Shown here: positions 43,932-52,316 of the stretch, piece after piece
How positions within the stretch are numbered: position 1 is the stretch's first letter
How the letters are laid out: every line of letters starts with the position of its first letter
Source of the DNA: Aneurinibacillus soli
GTDB lineage: Bacteria > Bacillota > Bacilli > Aneurinibacillales > Aneurinibacillaceae
Reading direction: 5' to 3'
NCBI RefSeq assembly: GCF_002355375.1
Contig: NZ_AP017312.1
Location: 1,815,001-1,879,000, forward strand
DNA: 64,000 nucleotides
Notes under the pieces: model-generated
Database searches by the model: none
Told to the model about the DNA's origin: nothing
The model's input: only the letters and a program-made list of their open reading frames with translations
Position numbers and translations under genes: made by a program

Positions 43932-45092
43932 ATGCAACCTACTGTAGTCAAAAATGCGCCAACAACATTTTCCAGAATGAATCCATTTCAAGCGAAAGTT
44001 CTCAAAAATGTAAATTTAAATGGAGCTAGCTCTAGTAAAGAAACAAGGCATATCGAGTTCTCGTTAAAAGGATCTGACCTTTCCTATGTCCCAGGTGATT
44101 GCCTTGGTATGATCCCTGAAAATGATCCAGAACTAGTGGCTTCTCTTCTTGAGGAAATGAAGTGGGATACAGAAATCGATGTTACAATTAATAAGCAAGG
44201 TGATACACTCCCATTAAAAGAAGCGCTCACAACACACTTCGAAATTACGTTATTGACGAAAAAAATTATGCAGCAGGCAGCAGAATTAACAGAAAACGAA
44301 GATTTACAAAAGCTTGTATCGAATGAAAATATAGATCAACTGAAAGAATATATGAACGGGCGTGATTTGCTTGATTTGTTACGCGATTTTGGTCCATGGA
44401 AAGCTTCTGCCCAAGAGATCGTCTCTTTATTAAGAAAAATGCCACCACGTCTATATTCCATTGCAAGTAGCATTACTGCTAATCCTGAGGAAGTGCATCT
44501 AACTATCGGTGCCGTACGCTACACGACTCATGGACGCGAACGAAAAGGGGTTTGTTCTGTTTTATGTGCGGAACGTCTTCAAGAAGGAGATACGCTTCCA
44601 GTATTTATTCAACAGAATAAACACTTTAATCTGCCAGAGTCTCAAGATAAAGATATTATTATGGTTGGTCCAGGGACAGGCATTGCACCATTCCGTTCCT
44701 TTATCCAGGAACGTGCAGTGAATAAAGCATCAGGTAGATCGTGGCTATTTTTTGGAGACCAGCATGCAGCATCGGATTTCCTTTATCAAAACGAGTTAGA
44801 AAACTATCAAAAAGATGGGGCACTGACAAGATTAGATGCTGCGTTCTCTCGTGATACCGCGCAAAAAGTATATGTACAGCATAAAATGCTTGAAAACAGC
44901 AAAGAATTGTTTGAATGGCTGGAAAATGGAGCATACTTCTACGTTTGTGGAGATAAGCAATATATGGCGAAAGACGTCCACGACACGCTTATTAGCGTTA
45001 TTGAAAAAGAAGGTGTGATGACCCGTGAAGCGGCCGAGGCGTATCTAAATGATATGCAAGAGCAAGGGCGTTACCAACGTGATGTGTATTAA
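43932..45092 (+). CDS. CysJ-like NADPH flavoprotein lacking the flavodoxin domain
   Basis: A 386-residue FAD/NADPH reductase of the sulfite reductase flavoprotein/cytochrome P450 reductase family. It has the FAD-binding RLYSIASS near residue 178, GVCSVL, NADPH-binding GPGTGIAPFRSF near 250, FFGDQ and YVCGDKQYMAKDV, ending in the aromatic DVY. The N-terminal FMN-binding flavodoxin domain of full CysJ (about 600 residues) is absent. Such short versions are known in Bacilli. The electron acceptor is unclear. GAGGTGAAG precedes ATG 43932. Confidence 0.82.
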   Translation: MQPTVVKNAPTTFSRMNPFQAKVLKNVNLNGASSSKETRHIEFSLKGSDLSYVPGDCLGMIPENDPELVASLLEEMKWDTEIDVTINKQGDTLPLKEALTTHFEITLLTKKIMQQAAELTENEDLQKLVSNENIDQLKEYMNGRDLLDLLRDFGPWKASAQEIVSLLRKMPPRLYSIASSITANPEEVHLTIGAVRYTTHGRERKGVCSVLCAERLQEGDTLPVFIQQNKHFNLPESQDKDIIMVGPGTGIAPFRSFIQERAVNKASGRSWLFFGDQHAASDFLYQNELENYQKDGALTRLDAAFSRDTAQKVYVQHKMLENSKELFEWLENGAYFYVCGDKQYMAKDVHDTLISVIEKEGVMTREAAEAYLNDMQEQGRYQRDVY

Positions 45093-45131
45093 AATGAATA
45101 GGTGTTAGCGGTACTACCGAATTATTTTCAA

Positions 45132-45183
45132 AAAGAGTGTCCTTATTCTGCAATTAGCGGTCATAAGGAGGCACTCTTTTTTT
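45132..45183. terminator. Bidirectional terminator
   Basis: AAAGAGTG-CCTTAT pairs with ATAAGG-CACTCTTT, with T-runs toward the + side and A-rich on the other. It separates two convergent genes. Confidence 0.8.
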
Positions 45184-45208
45184 GTTCGGCCAAAACTTTA
45201 TTTTCAAG

Positions 45209-45421
45209 TCAAATCTGAATCAAACCACTTACGATCGCTACTGCACCAACTCCAGCACAAACCAATCCAACTGTTTTCAAGTTTCTTTTTGAAGATTTTT
45301 TCACAATAAAAATAATGCCTAAAAAAATTAGGATGATACCTAAAATAATATTAGCCCCAAAAAGTTGAGGAGCAATACTGTCAAGGGCATTGTCTATATA
45401 TCTTTCAATTTTTTGTTCCAT
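45209..45421 (-). CDS. Small two-TM membrane protein under TetR control
   Basis: 70 residues with two hydrophobic helices (FGANIILGIILIFLGIIFIV and VGLVCAGVGAVAIVSGLIQ) separated by a basic loop KKSSKRN. Function unknown. A perfect 24 bp palindrome lies 55 bases upstream and is the same operator type as before the tetR gene, so it is probably repressed by it. Confidence 0.65.
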   Translation of the reverse strand: MEQKIERYIDNALDSIAPQLFGANIILGIILIFLGIIFIVKKSSKRNLKTVGLVCAGVGAVAIVSGLIQI

Positions 45422-45476
45422 ATCAGTTAGACCTCCATACAGCTCTGTTTATTGGATAAGAAAAGAGATATTATAC

Positions 45477-45500
45477 ATACATACATATATATGTATGTAT
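45477..45500. promoter_or_regulatory. TetR-type operator 1
   Basis: TACATACAT-ATAT-ATGTATGTA, a perfect palindrome, upstream of the membrane protein gene and downstream of tetR. Confidence 0.7.
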
Positions 45501-45520
45501 ATGTCGAAAAATAAACTGCC

Positions 45521-46177
45521 TTATGACAGTCTATTTAAATTGCAAATTTCTTTGTGAAAACCTTCAAGAACTGTTAGTATTTGCTCATCAATGATTGGTA
45601 AACCAATACCGTTAAACAATTCCTGCAAATGTTTTCCCTTTTGGATATATTCTTCTGTATCTACTGAAAAAATAATTGGACTCAACCAAATATTTGTTAG
45701 TAGCATAAGTGTTTCAGCAGCCTGTTTTGGGTAGTGGATGGAAAGTGAACCGTCCATCACACCTTCTTCAATAAACGATTGTATGTCAGGAGCCCCCGTG
45801 TTGATACAGTCTATTAATTGATTGGCAATAAGCTTGGGACTTTTTAAAATAGATGGAATAGATTTGAGTGCATCTAGCTGTCCTTGATTAGTAAAGGACA
45901 ACAAAAAAGCATTTTTAAGTTTTTCTAAACCATTTAAACCTGTCATTTTCTTTGTCTGTTCAAAAGGATTATTTTCTAAAGCCAATCGGTCGAGAACTGC
46001 GTTGATAATATCTTCTTTAGATTTGAAATGATGATAGAACGCACCTCTAGTCAAATCTCCTAATTCGTCAACAATATTTTGAATTGTTGTCTGCTCCCAT
46101 CCTTTTTCAAGGAAAAGTTTAGTTGCAGTGTCTAATATACGCTGTTCTGTTATTTCTGGATATTTATTGCGTGGCAA
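45521..46177 (-). CDS. TetR/AcrR family transcriptional regulator
   Basis: 218 residues. The N-terminal helix-turn-helix is classic (RILDTATKLFLEKGWEQTT then GAFYHHFKSKEDII, residues 12-60), and the C-terminal ligand-binding domain is specific to its subgroup. TTG 46177 is preferred over ATG 46195 because GAGGTGA lies seven bases upstream of it. Operators TACATACAT-N4-ATGTATGTA lie just upstream of this gene and before the membrane protein gene at 45421, so autoregulation is likely (inference). Ligand unknown. Confidence 0.85.
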   Translation of the reverse strand: MPRNKYPEITEQRILDTATKLFLEKGWEQTTIQNIVDELGDLTRGAFYHHFKSKEDIINAVLDRLALENNPFEQTKKMTGLNGLEKLKNAFLLSFTNQGQLDALKSIPSILKSPKLIANQLIDCINTGAPDIQSFIEEGVMDGSLSIHYPKQAAETLMLLTNIWLSPIIFSVDTEEYIQKGKHLQELFNGIGLPIIDEQILTVLEGFHKEICNLNRLS

Positions 46178-46190
46178 AACATCACCTCTA

Positions 46191-46212
46191 TACATACATT
46201 TATATGTATGTA
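46191..46212. promoter_or_regulatory. TetR-type operator 2
   Basis: TACATACAT-TTAT-ATGTATGTA directly before the tetR start, the same half-sites and spacing as operator 1. Confidence 0.7.
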
Positions 46213-46255
46213 TATTATTCTTTAATTATTTGTATGTCAATAGAAAGCAGTTTTT

Positions 46256-46306
46256 CTTCAAATGGCTGAACAACAGCTTAGTGGCCAAACTGGTCGAATC
46301 CAATAA
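46256..46306 (+). pseudogene. Alpha/beta-type SASP gene, C-terminal scrap
   Basis: 16 codons: [11 protein letters not shown] followed by TGRIQ and TAA, the very end of an alpha/beta small acid-soluble spore protein. The rest is gone. A terminator follows at 46354. Confidence 0.55.
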
Positions 46307-46353
46307 AACATCCTAGACCTTTCTGCATACTATATAGGGCAGGGAAACAGTCA

Positions 46354-46394
46354 TAAACCTCTTGGATAATCCAGGAGGTTTAGTTTCTTTTTTA
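46354..46394 (+). terminator. Terminator of the lost SASP gene
   Basis: AAACCTC-TGG pairs with CCA-GGAGGTTT, then a T-rich run (TTTCTTTTTT). Confidence 0.7.
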
Positions 46395-46446
46395 TACAAA
46401 ATTCAAAAAATAAAGATACCATGTTCACTTACTAAGTATGGGGGAT

Positions 46447-46794
46447 TTACATTGCCACAGTTAAAACCAGTTTGATGATGAACATTGAGATCGAAACTAT
46501 CACAGCAGATTGTCCAATTCCGCTGAGTATACCTGTGATAAAACGCAACCAGTTTGTGCTTTCACGCCACTTGTATAATTGAGTAAAGCCATCAATCAGT
46601 ATTGGTATTTGCAGTACAAATCCTACATACAGCGGGGTATTTGGATAAAAGAATAAAAGGAATGGAATCGCCAGATAACCAAGAAAAATAGAGGTACAAC
46701 GAGCGCAAAGGGGCATCTGTTTTCCGTTGATAAAAAAAGAACGTGAGGGCTTTCGATGACAAGGGATTTTCATTAGGAGATTGTTCATATCCAT
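46447..46794 (-). CDS. DUF2085 family membrane protein
   Basis: 115 residues with the family pattern [22 protein letters not shown] near the N-terminus (CH ... CxRC, probably metal- or heme-like binding) and three hydrophobic segments. DUF2085 proteins are small membrane proteins of unknown function in Firmicutes. The start ATG (46794) overlaps the stop of the upstream small gene (TAATG), so the two are co-translated. Confidence 0.75.
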   Translation of the reverse strand: MDMNNLLMKIPCHRKPSRSFFINGKQMPLCARCTSIFLGYLAIPFLLFFYPNTPLYVGFVLQIPILIDGFTQLYKWRESTNWLRFITGILSGIGQSAVIVSISMFIIKLVLTVAM

Positions 46795-46994
46795 TAGTCA
46801 CAGTAGGTAGAACATCCAGACATGATTGAAATACAATCATCTACCTTCTCACGAGGATAAATACGGTAGAGTGCAACGAAAAGCAAGATACCTAGCACCA
46901 CGAGCGGAATTCCATAAAGTAGCAAGCCCATAAGCGATAATATGAATCCGCTGATAAAGCAGATAAAAGCAGCCATGATATGGATAAAAAACAT
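46794..46994 (-). CDS. Small two-TM membrane protein
   Basis: 66 residues with two membrane helices ([20 protein letters not shown] and [17 protein letters not shown]) and a Cys-containing tail ([12 protein letters not shown]). GGAGGATC precedes the ATG. It is translationally coupled to the DUF2085 gene. Function unknown. Confidence 0.6.
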   Translation of the reverse strand: MFFIHIMAAFICFISGFILSLMGLLLYGIPLVVLGILLFVALYRIYPREKVDDCISIMSGCSTYCD

Positions 46995-47106
46995 GTAGAT
47001 CCTCCTTTCGAATGAACAAGAATGAGTTTCTTCTCGGTCAATAGTTTAGACTATTTCGCGTATCGACATTATACCAGATGTGTTCGATAAAAATAACTCG
47101 GAATAA

Positions 47107-47259
47107 GACCGAGATTCAAAATATAAAATTGCTATAGAATTCGGTGTAGTACTTGGATCAGACACGACTTCACACCAAAAAAGCTCTGTAGATGGCGAGA
47201 TTACAAGACGTCTGCTTCAGATGGCTGAGCAGCAACTAAGTGGTAAGTACGTGCAATAA
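47107..47259 (+). pseudogene. Alpha/beta-type small acid-soluble spore protein, truncated
   Basis: 50 codons without a start: [18 protein letters not shown] then [17 protein letters not shown] matches the conserved C-terminal two thirds of alpha/beta SASP, the DNA-binding proteins of spores. A stop lies directly upstream, the N-terminal part is missing, and the usual SVGGEITK glycine is Asp (SVDGEITR). A terminator follows at 47312. This is a remnant. Confidence 0.7.
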
Positions 47260-47311
47260 TCACCAGTGTATAAGCATACAATAAGACGAGCGCAGAGTGA
47301 TATACAGTCAA

Positions 47312-47343
47312 AAGCCTCCCGGATGAGTGGGAGGCTTGTTTAA
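47312..47343 (+). terminator. Terminator of the SASP remnant
   Basis: AAGCCTCCC (47312-47320) pairs with GGGAGGCTT (47329-47337), then GTTT. Confidence 0.75.
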
Positions 47344-47361
47344 TTCGAAATAGTTGAGAAC

Positions 47362-47529
47362 TTATCGTCCTCGCATCAGCCAAAGTTTTACTGCCATGGT
47401 TGTAAACCAAATCGCAGACGTTGCAAAGAATACATAATTAATCCATCTAAGGTTTGAATAGTCAGTAGTAGCTAAGGCAAAGACTAAGGCAATAGCCAAC
47501 AAACCATCTGTCCATGTTATACGCTTCAT
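47362..47529 (-). CDS. Small two-TM protein
   Basis: A 55-residue ORF (start ATG 47529, stop TAA at 47362) with two hydrophobic helices, DGLLAIALVFALATT and YVFFATSAIWFTTMAV, and a basic end LWLMRGR. No good ribosome site is visible, so expression is uncertain. Confidence 0.5.
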   Translation of the reverse strand: MKRITWTDGLLAIALVFALATTDYSNLRWINYVFFATSAIWFTTMAVKLWLMRGR

Positions 47530-47711
47530 TTTGTTTGGTGGTTAATGCTGTGAGGGATTTTATTGTGTAGCCCGATGTAACCACCATCGTTCCCCTCCTC
47601 TCCACACCCTAATTTAACATATTTTTAAAAAAAGATCCCATATCGTTCTATTCTTAGATATAGGAGCATACGCTGTAGCGTGTAGCGCTTGCACGCAAGC
47701 CAAAGCGGAAG

Positions 47712-47876
47712 ATGGAATATCGGTTGAAGGTTGATGCACACGGTCGAGTTCTAATCACGCAAGAAATTTGTGAACAGCTCGGATATGGCACACTGACGTT
47801 TCGGGCGACAGAGAATCTGATTGTCATCTCTAAGAATAAACCCGAAAAAGAATTTATCTGGACACCACAGAAATAA
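47712..47876 (+). CDS. AbrB/SpoVT-like swapped-hairpin small protein
   Basis: 54 residues beginning EYRLKVDAHGRVLITQEICE, the pattern of an AbrB-type DNA-binding half barrel (VD-x-x-GRVLI-x-x-EI), followed by LGYGTLTFRATENLIVIS. It lacks a longer C-terminal domain. The ribosome site is weak (GGAAG). A strong terminator follows, supporting a real transcript. Possible small regulator or antitoxin; no toxin gene adjoins. Confidence 0.5.
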   Translation: MEYRLKVDAHGRVLITQEICEQLGYGTLTFRATENLIVISKNKPEKEFIWTPQK

Positions 47877-47879
47877 GAA

Positions 47880-47910
47880 GAGCCTGGTTAGCGCCAGGCT
47901 CTTTATTTTG
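47880..47910 (+). terminator. Terminator after the AbrB-like gene
   Basis: GAGCCTGG (47880-47887) pairs with CCAGGCTC (47894-47901), then TTTATTTT. Confidence 0.8.
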
Positions 47911-47945
47911 ACCACATTGACCACGAAACTGACCAACAGATCCTA

Positions 47946-47972
47946 ACCCGGCGTGCTACCGGGTCTTTTTTT
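47946..47972 (+). terminator. Second terminator in tandem
   Basis: ACCCGG (47946-47951) pairs with CCGGGT (47959-47964), followed by CTTTTTTT. The following 265 bases are very AT-rich. TTGAAA (48170) and TATATT (48192) form a weak candidate promoter for the gene at 48239. Confidence 0.75.
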
Positions 47973-48238
47973 ATTATAAGTTCATTTATAAATAGTAAAG
48001 GAAAAAGATAAGAAGTTGTGAGAGAAATCCTTTTATATATGAAAGCGTTAAGAGCCCGTTTATTTATAATATTATGATTAAAAAATCGAGTATATTAGCA
48101 TTTATCAATTCTATAACTAGGGTAACCTCTCTTTGAATTTTAAGATTTTATTTAATTATTAAAAAAATATTGAAAAATTCATAATATATGATATATTTTA
48201 GTTGTTTGTTTCTAAAAAATGGAAAGGGGGTAAGCGTT

Positions 48239-51208
48239 ATGATTAACTATGCACTCGAACTTGATCACAATGCTTTTGTATCTATGGATAGCAACTCCTT
48301 GTATAACTTCGGAACAAAAGACTTCACACTTGAATCATGGGTTAATTCTACTAGCTCAGGCACCATTATTTCTCGTAAATCTTCAGATGGAGGACCTGGA
48401 AACGGCGGGTTTTTGCTTGTTATTAAACCAGATGGTTCTTTAAAGTTTGCTACTGATAACGGATTTGGATTCTATGAAATTGACTCCTCGCCTACCTCTA
48501 TACTTGATGGTTCTTGGCATCATGTTGTTGCAGTCCGTAAGGGTGGGGTATTGAATATTTATTTAGATGGGGTACTACTAGAAGGAACGATTCAAAAGAA
48601 TTTAGATACTCCTTTAGATGTTAATAATTCAATGCGCCTGGTTATTGGGGCAACCGATCAAATGCAGGAGCCTAATAATCATTTCTCAGGACTACTGACT
48701 GAAATAAGAGTATGGAATTATGCACGAGAAATTAATGACATTTTAAACTATATGAATATTAAACTTTCAGGGGACGAAGATGGACTAGTTGGATACTTAA
48801 CCTTTGATTTTGGGTTAGTAATTGACTATTCAAAAACACGTAATAAAGCACAAGTAAATGGTAATGTAATGTTTACAACTAAATCGCCTATTGCCATATC
48901 TCAAGAAAGTAAATATCCAATGACTTTTTTGTTTTCAGGGGCCTATGATACTGCTACAAAATATGGAGGAGAACAGGGTCAGTGGAATATATGTTCACCA
49001 CTTTATCTTACCAACACAGGTACTGTTATTTTTAATAATGCTGTAGTTAATAAACCAATTATAAAAGGAAATACAATTTCATGGTCAGCTTCCGATAATC
49101 AAACTGCCGCACAGTTTACTTTTAAACTTGATAGCAGTGAGCATTATTTCTGGCCTGAGGGGAATATGGATAGCAACCTTTTTGAAGGGTGGATTCAATG
49201 GCCAGGTGGAGGTGCCTTAGACTTTAGAGGGAAAATTTTCGAAAGGGTATCATCATGTTCTGTTGTTCAAAATGCAATGAATGGAATGATAATTGATAGC
49301 GGTAATGGAGAAGCGGGAACAGTTCTTGTTGTCAAAGAGATGACTCCTGACACACATAAACATTTTTGTTTTACTGAGAAAGGCGTTATTTTACATGAAG
49401 TTAGCCAGTTGGCTGTGACTGTAAAAGATAACGTAGTTTCTGAAGGGACACAAATTATTCTTTCTCAATATCAAGAAGGGAACCAAGGTCAAATATGGAG
49501 TTTAGGGACAAACGGATATATTCAAAGTGCATTAGACAATAACATGGTTCTCGGTATATCAGGAAATAATGATGGCTCAGAATTAGTATTAAAGGTAAAA
49601 GTAGATAATGATTATTCTCAGCTTTGGTACTCTTTATCGGGCTCTCAATTTATTTATAATGGGGGCTGTGATTTAGTTCTTGATATTTTTGGTGCAAATC
49701 CTTCTTCTGGTACAAGTGTTATTGGATATACCAAGAAAACTACAGGGACATTTAACCAACGCTGGTACTTTGCTAATAATTATATTGTTAGTTTTATGAA
49801 TGGGATGGTACTAAGCATTAAAGATAGACAGGCTAATCAGGGAGTAGAGGTTATAATGGAACCTATGATTCCTAATGCTCCCTGGCAACAATGGATATTG
49901 AATGGTCAACAGATAATTAGTAAAGCAGGTAACTTCGTATTAGATCTTGCAGATGCTTCCGCTGGTTCTAGAGTTATATTAGCCGAACCAGACGCCTCTA
50001 AAGCAACACAGGAATGGGGACTTTTAAAAACTGATGATCATCAAAATCGAATGCTTAACCGAAGCGTGGAAGAAGTGAATTTAGCAGCGAATACTACTAC
50101 AAGATTTATAATCAAAATTCATACTTCAGATGAATGGTTTGCTGGTACAGATGATTTAGTTGAGATTAGTTTAAAAGGGACATCCAAGTCTACAGCATTA
50201 ATTAAACTGGAAAGATCCGAAACTCATAGTAATCCGTTTGAAAGAGGACAAACAGATCAATTTACTATAGAGGTAGAGGATGTAGGAGAATTACAATCAG
50301 TATTTTTTAGATATGGAGAAAATACATGGTTTGGTGGAGAAAAATGGGTTATGGACTGGGTATCCGTGTATGATCCAGCCAGAATGATGTATTATTCGGT
50401 ATCTTATAAGAAGCAGATGGCGTATAAAACAACCCTTAAGTTCACTAGGAAAGTACGAAACGGCAGTAGTGATAAAATTGCAGCTAGTATGTATCCTGCT
50501 GAGGGGTATGGTGGCTGGATTGATCATACGTGGGTAACGATTGATGATAGTGAAAAAGGAAGGACTTATTTTGATTGTGCTGGGGGTCATGAAGGTTCTC
50601 CAACCACTTCGGATATTGTGGTAACCTATGGAAGTCTTAATGATGCTATTCGTATGGCAACTAGTTATAACTTGAGCCCGCAGCATCCATGGAAACAGGT
50701 ATATGGGCATGACGATGTAGTAGGTAATGAAACCTGTGGGATTCGCGCTAGTGGATTTAGAAGATGGGATGGACAGTGCCACCAAATAACAAATCGTTTA
50801 TTACATGTCGGGGTTCCTCCAAGGTCACTAGACGATGCCTCCGTTAAACCGGCTGCATATGGGTTGTCATGCCTACTATGGGGACCTTATGGAATTGGAT
50901 TCAATGATTGGTGTCGTCAAAATGGATTCGAACCGCCGCTTTCAAATCCAGATGATGCAATTTTTAATTATATTCGTATGTTTGTTACTGATACAAAAAA
51001 AGCTCATAGAGCTTATTACTATGCAACAGAGTTGCAAAATCAGTGGGATAGTGATCCTGATGACTGTTCTAAACGACAGCCTCAAGGAGAATTTGTAAAA
51101 AGTTTCATTCAATCTCTCCATAAAGATGGACACAGCAACACAACCATTTCCAAGCTTGTATGCTTACCAGAGGATAAAGTAGAACATGATGAGTTGGAGA
51201 CAGTCTAA
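48239..51208 (+). CDS. Large LamG / ricin-B lectin / PLAT protein with a Cys-His C-terminal domain
   Basis: 989 residues from ATG 48239, which has GGAAAGGGGG upstream. Domains in order: LamG/concanavalin-like at about 5-190 (FTLESWVNSTSSG, DGSWHHVVAVRKGG), an unrecognised segment to 330, and ricin-B-type repeats to about 610 with QxW signatures (GQIWSL, QRWYF, QQWIL, QEWGLL). A PLAT/LH2-like domain spans about 620-740 (FIIKIHTSDEWFAGTDD). The C-terminal domain has His763 (DHTWV) and Cys847-His848 (DGQCHQITNRLL), suggestive of a papain- or NlpC-like site (inference). No signal peptide. A toxin- or enzyme-like protein of unknown role; AT-rich, probably acquired. Confidence 0.75.
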   Translation: MINYALELDHNAFVSMDSNSLYNFGTKDFTLESWVNSTSSGTIISRKSSDGGPGNGGFLLVIKPDGSLKFATDNGFGFYEIDSSPTSILDGSWHHVVAVRKGGVLNIYLDGVLLEGTIQKNLDTPLDVNNSMRLVIGATDQMQEPNNHFSGLLTEIRVWNYAREINDILNYMNIKLSGDEDGLVGYLTFDFGLVIDYSKTRNKAQVNGNVMFTTKSPIAISQESKYPMTFLFSGAYDTATKYGGEQGQWNICSPLYLTNTGTVIFNNAVVNKPIIKGNTISWSASDNQTAAQFTFKLDSSEHYFWPEGNMDSNLFEGWIQWPGGGALDFRGKIFERVSSCSVVQNAMNGMIIDSGNGEAGTVLVVKEMTPDTHKHFCFTEKGVILHEVSQLAVTVKDNVVSEGTQIILSQYQEGNQGQIWSLGTNGYIQSALDNNMVLGISGNNDGSELVLKVKVDNDYSQLWYSLSGSQFIYNGGCDLVLDIFGANPSSGTSVIGYTKKTTGTFNQRWYFANNYIVSFMNGMVLSIKDRQANQGVEVIMEPMIPNAPWQQWILNGQQIISKAGNFVLDLADASAGSRVILAEPDASKATQEWGLLKTDDHQNRMLNRSVEEVNLAANTTTRFIIKIHTSDEWFAGTDDLVEISLKGTSKSTALIKLERSETHSNPFERGQTDQFTIEVEDVGELQSVFFRYGENTWFGGEKWVMDWVSVYDPARMMYYSVSYKKQMAYKTTLKFTRKVRNGSSDKIAASMYPAEGYGGWIDHTWVTIDDSEKGRTYFDCAGGHEGSPTTSDIVVTYGSLNDAIRMATSYNLSPQHPWKQVYGHDDVVGNETCGIRASGFRRWDGQCHQITNRLLHVGVPPRSLDDASVKPAAYGLSCLLWGPYGIGFNDWCRQNGFEPPLSNPDDAIFNYIRMFVTDTKKAHRAYYYATELQNQWDSDPDDCSKRQPQGEFVKSFIQSLHKDGHSNTTISKLVCLPEDKVEHDELETV

Positions 51209-51244
51209 TATAAAAATGTAAGTTCTAAATAATTTTATTAAGTG

Positions 51245-51267
51245 AGCCACTCAAAGGGTGGCTTTTT
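51245..51267 (+). terminator. Terminator after the LamG/ricin-B gene
   Basis: GCCAC pairs with GTGGC (51246-51250 with 51258-51262), followed by TTTTT. A group II intron remnant begins right behind it. Confidence 0.75.
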
Positions 51268-51268
51268 C

Positions 51269-51540
51269 GTGCGCTTGGCAGCGTACCATACTAATCGGGT
51301 TGCCGACGGTCGGAAACATTAGCAGACAGACAGTGCGTCACCGTGAGCTGGGGTGCGGAGGGTCTGAATGCAAAATCCTGTACAAAGCAAAAGCGAACCT
51401 AAGTTGGCGTGAGGGCGGGATAACCGTGCGAAAAATCGGGAAGTCCAAATGCCGATAATGTCCCAGAGCGTTAAGAGGGTTGGAATAGGATGGAAGTATG
51501 GTAGCATGGTAGCGTGACCCAAGGAGGTCTCGTATTCTCC
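51269..51540 (+). mobile_element. Group II intron, 5' RNA part only
   Basis: The segment begins GTGCGC directly after a terminator T-run, as class C introns prefer. It contains stretches typical of the intron RNA before its ORF (GGGAAGTCCAAATGCCG, GAGCGTTAAGAGGGTTGGA, AAGGAGGTCTCG). The reverse transcriptase ORF and the 3' domains are absent. Recognition is from memory of the class, not from a fold calculation. Confidence 0.55.
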
Positions 51541-51569
51541 TAGGGAAGAAGTTCTCTTCCACATCTGAT

Positions 51570-52079
51570 GGAACTGAGCAAAGAGAAATCCACAGGAATG
51601 AACGTATGGCCGTCTGACCATCCAAGCGTCAACATACGATATCCTTTGTAATAGCAACCCGTCGCATGATCTTTGAATCGAGCTAACAGTTCTACTTTCT
51701 TGCTCCGGTTGCGTTCAAACATGGAGTCGTCAATTACAAAAGCCGTTACACGTTTGTCTGAGGTCAGAGAATGAACCTTCTGAATGGTGAAAGCACTTAA
51801 GAACGTAGGAAATCGACGCCATGGATAAGCAGCATGGTTCAAAAATCGGTAAATCGCATCTTTACCAGGAAAAAACTCTCCTTTAGAGCTTTCTAGTAAA
51901 CGAAACCAGTTTTTATGGTGAAACAAAAGCATGAATACAATCTGGAATAGATAGGAATACGAAAAGCCGAGTTGTTTTGTAAAACCTGCGGTTTTCAAGT
52001 GTTTTAGGATTTTTAATTCTCTAAATGCGGTTTGGATCTCTTTAGGGAGTTGATTCTTTTGTTGTTTTTGTTCTATCAT
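51570..52079 (-). pseudogene. IS4-family transposase, truncated
   Basis: The N-terminal 170 codons of an IS4-type transposase: the HTH-like start, GKDAIYRFLNHAAYPWRR, the first catalytic Asp in FVIDDSMFERNRSKKVELLA, and SDGHTFIPVDFSLLSS. After LLSS it runs into unrelated sequence (the frame closes at 51540) at the edge of the intron remnant. The second Asp and the Glu are missing. No relation to the intact IS4 element at 37718. Confidence 0.8.
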
Positions 52080-52316
52080 ATAGGGGACACCTCTTTTGTA
52101 TGGTATTGGTTGCTCGTCACAACTACTTTACCAAACAAAGTGGTGTCTTTCTATTTTCAGCTCATATTTCAGCGATATTGTCTATCTATGTTGTTGAATT
52201 GTACCTAGCCCTTATAAAGTAAGGATTCCCATAACTTATCGCTCTGCGAAAGTTGAGTTAAATAAGCAATAGAATAAGCGGGCAAATCGCCCGCTTATTC
52301 TATTTCAAAAGTTATA
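52080..52316 (-). other. Upstream part of the IS4 remnant and a terminator
   Basis: About 180 bp of presumed IS sequence upstream of the truncated transposase; its end is not determined. AGAATAAGCGGGC (52271-52283) pairs with 52289-52301 as a bidirectional terminator serving the ParB-like gene on the - strand. Confidence 0.6.

Noticed and set aside
47201-47410. - strand frame of 69 codons
   Set aside because: Lies opposite the SASP remnant and its terminator; no domain or ribosome site.
48180-48188. CATAATATA resembling a sigma-K -10 before the LamG gene
   Set aside because: No AC-type -35 at the right distance and the region is so AT-rich that a chance match is likely.
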